Source: Planctomycetota bacterium
GTDB lineage: Bacteria > Planctomycetota > Planctomycetia > Pirellulales > Pirellulaceae
NCBI GenBank assembly: GCA_017303505.1
Contig: JAFLCP010000074.1
Location: forward strand, 1-36,546
DNA: 36,546 bases
Reading direction: 5' to 3'
Shown here in pieces: positions 26,801 through 34,027 of this stretch. The stretch's first letter is position 1; each line of letters starts with the position of its first letter. The notes beneath the pieces were generated by a model. The model saw only the letters and a program-made list of their open reading frames with translations. It did not search any database and was not told where the DNA came from. Both the position numbers and the translations under genes were made by a program.

Positions 26801-28957
26801 CTCAGCGAAACAACTGAGGCGGTGAGTAAATTCCGTTTTGATGTCAACGGAAATACGAAGTTCACGTATAACGCTGCCGAACTTCCGCCAGACGGTTTGC
26901 GTTATCCGATTAAATTGCAAAGCGGCAAACTAACATCGTGGGGAGCGGTTTCTGAGTTGAGTTGTTGGATCGAGGGTGGCAACACTTCTCAAGTCGCGGC
27001 AGCTTTTCGCGGGAAAACGGATGGTAGCGAGCCTTATAGCTTTAGTATGGCAAAGTTCATTGAATCTGGCATTCAAGGGAAGATCGCCGGTAGTTTTCGG
27101 GGGAATCAGTTTGGCCAGACGTTAATCATAACACCTGAGTCTCGTAAGTTTGTGGAAACAAATCTGCTGAGAAATACCAGCCCAGCCCGACTCACCGTTC
27201 AAGGCATCAATGCTCCCAAGCTCAATGTGGTCTTTGCCATCGACATATCAGGTTCGATGAACCAAGCTCCGCCGAATGCGGAAAAGACGTTGGGCAGTCG
27301 CTTAGGTCAAGCAAAAGCGATCATGAATGAGAGTATAGCATTGATCAAAAAAGAGTATTTGGATACTGGCATTGTAGGAGAGGTAAAGATCGGGTTGGTA
27401 TTGTTTAGTGGCGATGTGCTCGAGCAAGAGTTGGTTGACATTCGCGACTTTAGGCCAGGCTTTCCTCCCAAGGGAAAAGGCGAGACACGTTTGGTCGATG
27501 GCTATCTAAAAGCGATTGAAATGGTGGCAAACCTCTCCGATGAAGAGTGTTTAGTCATTGGGATAACGGATGGAATGGACACATCGGATGGTGGTGGTAC
27601 ACAAGCCAAAGATGTGAATGTGTTTTTGAGAGAAAAAATATTGCGAGCGGACCATATTCAGTGCTTGCTGTTACAAGCTGCTTCGAAGCAAACGTTTGTA
27701 AAAGAAATGGTGGATTCAATTACCGATACTGAAAAGTTCTCGGTGGAAGGGACACGTAGTCATTGGAGTTCTCAGTGGGATAAGGCTCAGGAGAGTTTAG
27801 CCCAACTACAGCAAAACAGTAATGGGCGGTTTATTTGGTACAAAGAAGAAGAGATCAACTCCAAAAATATGATGGAGCAAATCAATAGCATCTTGCCTGG
27901 AACGCAAGTTGTTGTGGATGGTACGCTTGAGATCGCGGATAAGAGCATGCCGCTTTCTCAATATGCAACCTTACCTAATGCCATGTTACAGCCGCCGGCA
28001 AACCTAATACAAAATAAAGAGTTGCTGCAATGGAGCAATGGTATTGGTGGGTGGAGGGTCTCGGTTCAACAGCGAAACAGACGACTAAAGGGAGATGAAT
28101 CTGGGCGAAGGGGTATAACGGCAAGCTATGGTCCATTTCCGATTTGGGGTGGTGAAAACGTTCAATTGATTTTTGATCAACGCAATGGTTCGCTATTTCG
28201 AAAAGATGATGATGAGCGGCCTGAAATATCCCAGCAAATGCGGAATGGTCAATGGATTGCACCGAGGCTACTCGAAGGGCGCGATGGTGTAAGTGTCAGC
28301 ATCGATTTTGGATGTGAACCCTCAAAGCCAGTCGATAGACCCGAACTGATTTTCGTGGAGCAGATTCAAAATGGAGAAAAGATGCCGCTAGTAAGCGATT
28401 TTGTTTACAAGCTTAGCTTCAATGCCCAACATAGCGCGAGCTTTTTAGAAACGCCCGGGGAGTGGTTTGAACGAAAGACGCCAACTGAAAAAGTGCGAAT
28501 GGACCATCGCATTTGGACCGTACAACGCTGCAGCGCTGTTGGGAACTATTGTCTGCCAACGATCGAACCCATTTCGCAGGTTGATAATCCCACCGGTCCG
28601 CTGGATTTGGGCAACATGTGGAGCAATCAAAAGGCGCCCGAAGTAACAGTTCGACGTTTTCCCATGCCCAATAGTAAAGGCGAGCAAGTCGAAATTTATT
28701 TGAGCGGTGAAAATGCAACAGAATGGTTCGTTGCTTTGGTAGGAAATGTCTGGAAAGACGTTCATGTCAAAACTGCAACGGATCGCACGTGGGTGAGAAA
28801 AGTTTATACCGTATCGGATGGGTATTTCGGACAACCTATCCAAGCAGTGCTCATCTCGGCGGATCAGTTGCGAACGCTTTCCGAGGAGAGCAGCGCGCGA
28901 AATGATGGTGCTGTAGAAATGTTCGAGTTTGAGAGCTTACTGGAGTCTTCTCGATAG
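23846..28957 (+). CDS. Giant membrane-anchored protein with caspase-like and VWA domains
   Basis: This 1703-aa protein was not recognised as a named T6SS part. The cytoplasmic N-terminal tail (1-87) is Ser/Asn/Pro-rich and carries GWR motifs at 3, 51 and 71. One membrane segment (about 88-111) places the rest outside. Residues 115-335 look like a degenerate caspase-like fold. The strand ending VLVANS (260-265) lacks a catalytic Cys, an EF-like loop DANNDYNVTL lies at 296-305, and the domain ends IQTPKLL. A Ser/Asp/Thr-rich linker (about 494-553) and a long helical part follow. The VWA domain (about 1125-1340) has an intact metal site, DISGS (Asp1133, Ser1135, Ser1137), plausible Thr1214, and Asp1242 in ITDGMD, so it probably binds a divalent cation and a protein ligand. 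The C-terminus is beta-rich. The start ATG at 23846 follows an unusual run of eight G; GAGGAG is 16 bp away. Confidence 0.85.
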   Translation: MSGWRKKDSNSNSRADSSRPAAGKSNGDASNRTNASSAPTNSEPASASGGGWRKNDSPTKANSASPAKSGWRGGRTPETRRGPSSKRRWLLIGVGLLFIFFAVWFVDILFRREQLIDVVLYQRGIDSSEIDNTPLGLMPLSQQWAKANRNNCRVTPFHQYKDAERKTPLLLVVQSEVDASQVKQDVKAILDECLKKIRDNSTVIVVLDLFSTPNSIPMLNYADPARGIGQYTDYYQDVVNVWEEVLQTAEVKSSRKKLIVLVANSNKNAQAWSAPELNGSVLQNFVIDALSDPECDANNDYNVTLKELETFVGQRVADWVNARRAAIQTPKLLLADENQRTDVLYKRFADNWVNRFIGRRRKLQTPVNVAIEGSGIASVQQNWNKIDALWGEYEILLDKKVYRWAPERMMRIAHGLTTLEHFSERVDILKQASAARLFRTVELELKACPKTPPNRIDFESLGMDLAASGSSRQELMEWATWNGKLPKYLSGPDRSTAADENATNTSSSKSADEQPNVSATATNSTDKTANADKDAIASPVSSDSTDDKAQFSAIDRGLLVWQSIRNFPETNDPNDLKQFLELGLRNVELTSPSPALQFLMLLRHDSYWFKTTDVLDTPTKLRFGQTLGRSMELLGQWMELVFVERRPDAVLKLSNSLDQVSVEVQNLVVDSWLAGQLPSDDVLGNLRTSLANVQEGLKTWEDAYDARDEFFLYRPYLICWLAAASEFADSSDQNALSQLSEKIKDYDDLLGNFSKTADQKFAKQLVERWASLRDDYKRLGLSKLPADGSMPSEESFVWLRITRSLPVALDEEGRRQLREKMVEYISGKADIDVGKGDGEGKSEAKARQVSNEKRSSFISDLSGKFPLDTMVRLGEMPQDDTTSQSRWLRSPLALFYQASYQQPSQAISARDKGDELWSDLVQKHSRWLQQLVVTRMTWGNGSVSVEAQPYFQRLARACGVVVGNTAPGMDAADESTSNAMYLRQILSETTEAVSKFRFDVNGNTKFTYNAAELPPDGLRYPIKLQSGKLTSWGAVSELSCWIEGGNTSQVAAAFRGKTDGSEPYSFSMAKFIESGIQGKIAGSFRGNQFGQTLIITPESRKFVETNLLRNTSPARLTVQGINAPKLNVVFAIDISGSMNQAPPNAEKTLGSRLGQAKAIMNESIALIKKEYLDTGIVGEVKIGLVLFSGDVLEQELVDIRDFRPGFPPKGKGETRLVDGYLKAIEMVANLSDEECLVIGITDGMDTSDGGGTQAKDVNVFLREKILRADHIQCLLLQAASKQTFVKEMVDSITDTEKFSVEGTRSHWSSQWDKAQESLAQLQQNSNGRFIWYKEEEINSKNMMEQINSILPGTQVVVDGTLEIADKSMPLSQYATLPNAMLQPPANLIQNKELLQWSNGIGGWRVSVQQRNRRLKGDESGRRGITASYGPFPIWGGENVQLIFDQRNGSLFRKDDDERPEISQQMRNGQWIAPRLLEGRDGVSVSIDFGCEPSKPVDRPELIFVEQIQNGEKMPLVSDFVYKLSFNAQHSASFLETPGEWFERKTPTEKVRMDHRIWTVQRCSAVGNYCLPTIEPISQVDNPTGPLDLGNMWSNQKAPEVTVRRFPMPNSKGEQVEIYLSGENATEWFVALVGNVWKDVHVKTATDRTWVRKVYTVSDGYFGQPIQAVLISADQLRTLSEESSARNDGAVEMFEFESLLESSR

Positions 28958-28993
28958 CGTTATAGAGTTGGCTTGCTTGGAGGAAGTGTGGGT

Positions 28994-29019
28994 GGGGATG
29001 AAATGCAAGATTTCTCCCC
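28994..29019 (+). terminator. Candidate hairpin after the VWA gene
   Basis: GGGGA(T)GAAAT pairs with ATTTCTCCCC around a 5-nt loop, with one bulged T, about 37 bp after the VWA stop codon. There is no adjacent T-tract, so it may be an attenuator or a 3' end structure rather than a classical terminator. Confidence 0.4.
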
Positions 29020-29059
29020 TTGAGGTCTCGTATTTTCCTTTTTGGGTAGAAGGTGTTGT

Positions 29060-29410
29060 GTGAGTTACGGCAGTTCTTCGTCAGGAGATTCTTATTCGGA
29101 GCCGACGCTTGATGCGGTACGAGATCTGCTCTCCGACCAAACTGGTGTTGCGAAGCTCTCGGCCACTGAATGGAATAGGCTTCGTGATATAGCCCATCAA
29201 GCAGCTGATCAAGAGCTTGGTTTCCTGGAAACAACGACGCTGTTGGTGGAAGGCGTACTTTTATTGAGGCAATCTAAGCTCGTCCGCGATGGGGCTCGGA
29301 TGCGAGGGATGTGCGCCCAAATAGCATCGACCTTGATTGGAGATCCACATGGTCGAATTCGCATGGTTGAGTTTCAAAGGCATTTGTTGAAAGAGCCGAA
29401 GCGGGGTTAG
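29060..29410 (+). CDS. Small helical protein of unknown function, paired with a sigma factor
   Basis: The reading frame opens further upstream, but GTG 29060 has AGAAGG six bases before it and is the best start, giving 116 aa. The product looks wholly helical, with a Ser-rich N-terminus and no membrane segment or cysteine motif in the mature part. Its stop lies 2 bp before the sigma factor ATG, so the two are almost certainly co-translated. I do not recognise the family. An anti-sigma factor or a partner of the sigma factor is a reasonable guess from context alone. Confidence 0.7.
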   Translation: MSYGSSSSGDSYSEPTLDAVRDLLSDQTGVAKLSATEWNRLRDIAHQAADQELGFLETTTLLVEGVLLLRQSKLVRDGARMRGMCAQIASTLIGDPHGRIRMVEFQRHLLKEPKRG

Positions 29411-29412
29411 CC

Positions 29413-30099
29413 ATGTCCGATAGCACAGCCGAACTGGTTTCAGAAGGACGAGCGTTAGTCCGCTCGATTGCGATCCGTATCTTTCGCAATATCCCCGTTC
29501 GCGTCGATTTAGATGACCTGATCGCTTATGGTGAACTGGGGTTGATGGAAGCTGCTCGCGATTTTGACGAGGAAAAAGGAGCACAGTTTACCACGTTTGC
29601 CTACTATCGAATTCAAGGTGCGATATACGACGGTTTGGCCAAGATGACGTGGACGAGTCGGGCTCGTTTGCGACGCATCAAATACGAGAGGGCGGCTAAT
29701 GCCGTCATGATGCAGGATGCTGATGCGAACAGCAATAAAGCCTTGGGCGAGGAAGCAAGCGGAGAATGGTTTGCCAAAACGGCTCAGAAGCTCTCGACCG
29801 TTTATATGATGAGCGAGATGGACGATTCCGAGGGGGGGAGTTACGATTTTGAGGATCCTAACGGTGATGTCACCGGTCCGGTTTTTCATAAGGAAGCCAG
29901 CGATCAATTGCGCAAGGCGGTGGAAAAACTTCCCTACGCGGAAAAAAGATTAATCTCGTTAGTCTATTTCGAAGGCTATACTCTACAGGACGCTGGAGAA
30001 CAGTTGGGATATAGCAAGTCTTGGACAAGTCGCTTGCATGCAAGAATTCTGGAAACGTTGTCCCGCGATCTCCAAAAGCTTGGCATCTCCCACCTATAA
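29413..30099 (+). CDS. Sigma-70-family factor, FliA/WhiG-like (group 3)
   Basis: The protein would direct RNA polymerase to a special promoter set. The 228-aa product has region 2 (about 10-80) with DLDDLIAYGELGLMEAARDFD and the core-binding/-10 part FTTFAYYRIQGAIYDGL. This is typical of flagellar/sporulation sigma factors and longer than ECF factors. A region 3 remnant (TWTSRARLRRIKYERA, 79-94) follows. An acidic spacer (130-160) leads to region 4 (about 165-222) with the helix-turn-helix YTLQDAGEQLGYSKSWTSRLHARI. No flagellar genes are nearby. It is tightly coupled to the small upstream gene and is followed after 33 bp by tssA, so it probably belongs to the T6SS locus and may control it. 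The target promoters were not identified. Confidence 0.88.
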   Translation: MSDSTAELVSEGRALVRSIAIRIFRNIPVRVDLDDLIAYGELGLMEAARDFDEEKGAQFTTFAYYRIQGAIYDGLAKMTWTSRARLRRIKYERAANAVMMQDADANSNKALGEEASGEWFAKTAQKLSTVYMMSEMDDSEGGSYDFEDPNGDVTGPVFHKEASDQLRKAVEKLPYAEKRLISLVYFEGYTLQDAGEQLGYSKSWTSRLHARILETLSRDLQKLGISHL

Positions 30100-30132
30100 A
30101 TCATTCCACTTACCCACCCCAATAAGCCAGCC

Positions 30133-31290
30133 ATGACCTACGACATCACACTCGATATTGATAGTCTCTTGGCACCGATTTCCGAGAGTCTTCCCTGCGG
30201 TGAATCCCGCGAATCGAGTTCCAGCGTTGAATTATCGCGAGCCTTTTCCGTGGTGTTAGGGGAATGGCAAGCCGCTAAGAAAATGGAAAAGGAGTGGGCT
30301 GACAACCAACTACTTTTTGTAGGACGCGATGAATCTGCCAGTCACGCTGATTGGTCGCCAATCGCTGAAAAGGCTATTCAGTTCCTTCAGGTTCACTCTA
30401 AAGATGCTCGAATTGTGGCTTGTCTTATCGAATCGATGACAAGGCTTAATGGATTTAACGGATTGCATCAATCGCTATCGTTGCTCAGGCAGTTATTAGA
30501 ACGCTATCCAGATGGTTTGAATCCGCGGCCAGAAGCGACGGAAGAAGCAGCGCCCTTCGATTCTATCAGCAGCAATTTGGATCGATCCAAAACCTTTTCG
30601 GATGCGATTCGCAAAGCCACATTGTCGAGTTCCTCAGAGTTTCGCGTTCTCAGTTTATTCGATCTTGAGCTGGCAAAATACTTTGATTCCGCAGATCTGG
30701 AACCTGAGATTAAGTCTCGACTAGAGGCAAGTGGGCAGTTGACCCAGAGTCGCTTCAGTCAGATTTTTCAGCGAGTACCCAAAGAAGATCTGTTGCAGAC
30801 GCAGACCGACATCTTGGGGGCTGTTGAAGAAGCCAAACAGATTAACGAATTGCTTTCCAGATTGAGACCTGAGTCCGCTTCTGACGTTTCGATCAGCAAC
30901 ACCATGCGTTTGCTGGAAGAAATTCGAAGTTGGTTTACCGATTTGGCGGCCGGCAAACTGGCGGATAAGCCAGCTGCGACTGGAGCGACCGGGGGGGCAA
31001 GCAACACTTCCCAAGCCGGTGGAGCAGCTTCTCAAAATCCAGGTGCGAATCCCATCACTATTTTGGAGGGGCAATTGCAGAATCGCGAACAAGCGTTCGA
31101 GCAGTTGCTGAAAGTGGCTGAGTACTTTCGAAAGACCGAACCTCATTCACCCATTTCGTATTCGCTTGAGCAAGCAGTCCGTTGGGGAAGGATGCCACTT
31201 CCGCAGTTTTTGGAGGAAGTATTGCGGAACGACGAGGCCTTAAGCGAAGTCTATCGGCGTATCGGATATCGACCGAAAAACGAAAGTTAA
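30133..31290 (+). CDS. tssA: T6SS protein TssA (ImpA N-terminal family)
   Basis: TssA proteins guide baseplate and sheath assembly. The 385-aa product carries the ImpA N-terminal domain (about 9-130), with LLAPISESLPCGES at its start and IVACLIESMTRLNGFNGLHQSL within it. The C-terminal signature is EPHSPISYSLEQAVRWGRMP followed by LPQFLEEVL (about 336-365). Between them is a helical middle and a Gly/Ala/Ser/Asn-rich linker (about 280-308). The length fits the shorter TssA classes. It is 33 bp downstream of the sigma factor gene and is followed by a long intergenic region before tssB. Confidence 0.92.
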   Translation: MTYDITLDIDSLLAPISESLPCGESRESSSSVELSRAFSVVLGEWQAAKKMEKEWADNQLLFVGRDESASHADWSPIAEKAIQFLQVHSKDARIVACLIESMTRLNGFNGLHQSLSLLRQLLERYPDGLNPRPEATEEAAPFDSISSNLDRSKTFSDAIRKATLSSSSEFRVLSLFDLELAKYFDSADLEPEIKSRLEASGQLTQSRFSQIFQRVPKEDLLQTQTDILGAVEEAKQINELLSRLRPESASDVSISNTMRLLEEIRSWFTDLAAGKLADKPAATGATGGASNTSQAGGAASQNPGANPITILEGQLQNREQAFEQLLKVAEYFRKTEPHSPISYSLEQAVRWGRMPLPQFLEEVLRNDEALSEVYRRIGYRPKNES

Positions 31291-31622
31291 CGATCCCCCC
31301 CGGTCTCTAAGCTCGCGGGCCTAGCGTACATAGGGCCAATTCTATCGATTTGTCGAGCAAATTTAGTTGGGCAAGAAATTTGACTTTGGCATAGAAGTTT
31401 CGGATACTCTGTGCGATTGGATCGGTTCATGCGTTGCCTATTTTTAGCAGTAAACCGGTAATGCAAATTAACAGGCTGGCAGGGTTGCGGCACGCTGAGA
31501 GAAATTGTGTCACGTTGTTCTCAGCCCTCTGGCGATAGATCCTCTATTTATAGTTTTCGACTTTTCCTGTCCTCTGCGCAACAGATCATTTTGCCTTCTG
31601 TATTTTGATTTTGGAGTTATCG
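31291..31622. other. 332-bp intergenic region upstream of tssB
   Basis: No gene is supported. It contains a candidate promoter (31380-31408) and would give a leader of about 200 nt before tssB. An imperfect inverted repeat (GGGCCTA...TAGGGCC, 31317-31337) lies near the tssA end. No good rho-independent terminator was seen. Confidence 0.55.
31380..31408 (+). promoter_or_regulatory. Candidate promoter for the tssB-tssC sheath operon
   Basis: TTGACT (31380-31385, 5/6 to consensus) and GATACT (31403-31408, 4/6) are separated by 17 bp. Predicted transcription starts near 31415, about 208 nt before the tssB ATG. It is a housekeeping-type promoter by pattern. Confidence 0.4.
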
Positions 31623-32141
31623 ATGAGTTCGATCCACAGTAAGTTGAATCGTGTTCGAAAACCAATGGTTCATATTACCTACGACGTACAAGTAGGCGAT
31701 GCGACAGAAAAGCGGGACATCCCATTCGTGATGGGTGTGCTTGGTGATTTTACCGGCAACAAACCTGGTCAAGCTCTGAAGCCACTCGCGGATCGAAAAT
31801 TCATCGAGATCGATCGCGACAGTATCGACAACGTTATGAAACGTATGTCGCCCGGTTTGAGTCTAGAAGTAGACAATGAATTGGAACCGAATAAAGGTGG
31901 TGAGAAATCGTCGATCAAGGTGAATCTGAAATTTGAAACGATGGAAGATTTCTCACCTGCTAAAGTTGCTCAACAAATTCCAGCACTCAAGAACTTGCTC
32001 GAAATTCGTGGCAAGCTCCAAGACCTCTTACCAACGCTTGACCTTAGCGAAGATTTGGAAACTACTTTGGAAGATGTTCTGAAGAATACGGAGCATCTCA
32101 AAGCTCTCGCTCGTGAATTGGGAATTGAAGACAAGTCGTAA
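31623..32141 (+). CDS. tssB: T6SS sheath small subunit TssB (VipA)
   Basis: TssB pairs with TssC to form the contractile sheath. The 172-aa protein has the conserved N-terminus SSIHSKLNRVRKP, the strand VHITYDV, and the motif DIPFVMGVLGDFTG. Its helical C-terminus (IPALKNLLEIRGKL) is typical of the family. The frame is open from a TTG 18 bp upstream, but ATG 31623 is preferred because GGAG lies six bases before it and family members begin here. It is followed by tssC after 54 bp, as in nearly all T6SS loci. Confidence 0.95.
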   Translation: MSSIHSKLNRVRKPMVHITYDVQVGDATEKRDIPFVMGVLGDFTGNKPGQALKPLADRKFIEIDRDSIDNVMKRMSPGLSLEVDNELEPNKGGEKSSIKVNLKFETMEDFSPAKVAQQIPALKNLLEIRGKLQDLLPTLDLSEDLETTLEDVLKNTEHLKALARELGIEDKS

Positions 32142-32195
32142 GAGTCGTTCCAACACCGCACAACTGAAAATTATCAGAGAATTGGAGAGCTCAAC

Positions 32196-33698
32196 ATGAG
32201 TCAAGAGAATAAAGAACAGCTGGCACAGGCGCAAAGTGTTACTTCAGAGGAAAAGAGTTTCCTGTCGGATGCAATCAAGGCAACCAAAAAAGAGGACACC
32301 ACTCGCGCGAAGAGCTTGATCCAAGCTTTCGTCGAGGAAGCCAGCAAAGGAACGTTGAAGTTTGACAAGAACATCTCGCGTTCCATTCGCAATGCGATTG
32401 CAGGTATTGATGATGCGATCAGCAAGCAGTTGGCTACGGTGATGCACCATCCCGAGTTCCAGAAGCTGGAAGGTTCATGGCGTGGTTTAGAGTATCTGGT
32501 AAAGAGCAGTGAAACAGGGACTCAATTGAAGATCCGCGTGATGAATTGCTCCAAAGATACGTTGCGCAAAGATTTGGAAAAGGCCGTTGAGTTCGACCAA
32601 AGCGAAATCTTTAAGAAGATTTACACCGACGAGTTTGGGATGGCCGGTGGTGTACCTTACGGTGCGTTGGTCGGCGACTATGAGTTCACGAATCATCCGG
32701 ACGACATTGCGTTGCTGCGAAACATCTCCGGTGTTGCAGCTGCGTCCTTCTGTCCATTTATTTCCGCATCCTCCCCTGCCCTATTTGGATTCAAGGATTG
32801 GCGAGATCTCAATAAGCCTCGAGATTTGGCCAAGATCTTTGATTCCGTAGAATACACGGCTTGGAACAGTTTGCGGCAAACGGAAGACTCACGGTTCTTG
32901 GTGATGACAATGCCACGTACTTTGGCACGTCTCCCCTACGGTGCCAATACGAAGCCTATCGATGAGTTTGCGTACGAAGAAGTTGAATTGGGGGCCGATG
33001 GGGAACCCAAGAGCATCGATCACAATCAGTATTGCTGGATGAATTCAGCGTATGTTATGGGGGCACGTCTTACCGATGCCTTCGCCCAATACGGCTGGTG
33101 CACGGCAATTCGTGGTAAAGAAAACGGTGGCTTGGTGCAGAATTTGCCTACCCACGTGGTGACCGGCGAAGATGGTGACAAGGAACTCAAGTGCCCAACC
33201 GAAGTCCCCATTTCAGATCGTCGCAATCCAGAGCTATTCAAGCTTGGCTTTAGCCCGTTGTGCCATTACAAGGGCACTGATTACGCGGTCTTCTTTGGTG
33301 GTCAAACTGTCCAAAAGCCGAAAGTTTATGAAGGCAAAGATGGCGCCGAAGCTACCGCAAACGCTGCCCTTAGCGCTCGCTTGCCCTACTTAATGGCCTG
33401 CTCACGCATTGCTCATTATCTAAAGGTAATTGCTCGCGATAAGATCGGTTCGTTTATGCAACGCGAAGATTGCGAGCGTTGGCTTAACAATTGGATCATG
33501 AACTATGTGAGTGCCGATCCAGATCCTTCGCCAGAAACGAAAGCTCGATACCCACTCATGGCGGCTCAGGTTACTGTTCAAGAAGTTCCCGGCCAGCCTG
33601 GTGATTACAACGCTGTCGCGCAGTTAAAGCCATGGGTTCAACTTGAATCGTTGACAACCTCCATGCGTCTTGTTACCCGAATTCGACGCAAAGAATAG
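32196..33698 (+). CDS. tssC: T6SS sheath large subunit TssC (VipB)
   Basis: TssC forms the bulk of the sheath together with TssB. The 500-aa protein has usual length and hallmark sequences: ISKQLATVMHHPEFQKLEGS (about 76-95), WRGLEYLV, and SEIFKKIYTDEFGMAGG. SRFLVMTMPRTLARLPYG is followed by YCWMNSAYVMGARL, and the C-terminal region has LVTRIRRKE. GGAG eight bases upstream of ATG 32196 supports the start. It is co-oriented with tssB and followed after 38 bp by a second tssC-type gene. Confidence 0.96.
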   Translation: MSQENKEQLAQAQSVTSEEKSFLSDAIKATKKEDTTRAKSLIQAFVEEASKGTLKFDKNISRSIRNAIAGIDDAISKQLATVMHHPEFQKLEGSWRGLEYLVKSSETGTQLKIRVMNCSKDTLRKDLEKAVEFDQSEIFKKIYTDEFGMAGGVPYGALVGDYEFTNHPDDIALLRNISGVAAASFCPFISASSPALFGFKDWRDLNKPRDLAKIFDSVEYTAWNSLRQTEDSRFLVMTMPRTLARLPYGANTKPIDEFAYEEVELGADGEPKSIDHNQYCWMNSAYVMGARLTDAFAQYGWCTAIRGKENGGLVQNLPTHVVTGEDGDKELKCPTEVPISDRRNPELFKLGFSPLCHYKGTDYAVFFGGQTVQKPKVYEGKDGAEATANAALSARLPYLMACSRIAHYLKVIARDKIGSFMQREDCERWLNNWIMNYVSADPDPSPETKARYPLMAAQVTVQEVPGQPGDYNAVAQLKPWVQLESLTTSMRLVTRIRRKE

Positions 33699-33736
33699 TT
33701 TCGCTTCGGTAACATATAGAATGTGGGGAGATGCGA

Positions 33737-34027
33737 ATGCCGGAGCCTGGGGCCGGAGGAACTCCTCCACCTGCCGGGCTGGAGACATTGTATTTAGATG
33801 ATGTTTCCAGCCGCTCGCAGGCGGACTTGCGCAGTATTATTGCGAGCAGTGACGTTGCCAGCGTGACTGCGAACAGTGTCATAGCACAAGGGGTTTCAAA
33901 AGAGTGGAAACGTGAGCCGTTGCTATCGGGTGATACAACGGCCACTTCACAACGCGCCAATCCCGAATTGGTGACAGTTTCTTCAAGCCACGGATACCGC
34001 AGAGTTACTTCGGCTATGGTTGGGTGA
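33737..34027 (+). CDS. N-terminal part of a second TssC-like protein, in a different frame from the rest
   Basis: This 96-codon frame starts at ATG 33737, six bases after GGGGAG; the ATG at 33731 is too close to that site. It has a Pro/Gly-rich start and then ADLRSIIASSDVASVTANS, which looks like the N-terminal segment of longer TssC paralogues. It ends at TGA 34025-34027, overlapping the downstream TssC-like frame by 8 bp. The last 17 codons before that stop do not look like TssC, whereas the +1 frame over the same bases does. The most likely explanation is that this is the 5' part of the next gene, separated by a frame change near 33974. The alternative is a small separate gene translationally coupled to the next one. 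Confidence 0.55.
   Translation: MPEPGAGGTPPPAGLETLYLDDVSSRSQADLRSIIASSDVASVTANSVIAQGVSKEWKREPLLSGDTTATSQRANPELVTVSSSHGYRRVTSAMVG

Noticed and set aside
31287-31493. Minus-strand 68-aa frame in the tssB upstream region
   Set aside because: Composition is random-like, no ribosome site was seen, and it overlaps the tssA end.
31530-31537. Sigma-28-like -10 box GGCGATAG before tssB (and AGCGATAA at 22423)
   Set aside because: Only 6 of 8 bases match GCCGATAA, and neither has a TAAA-type -35 at the right distance.
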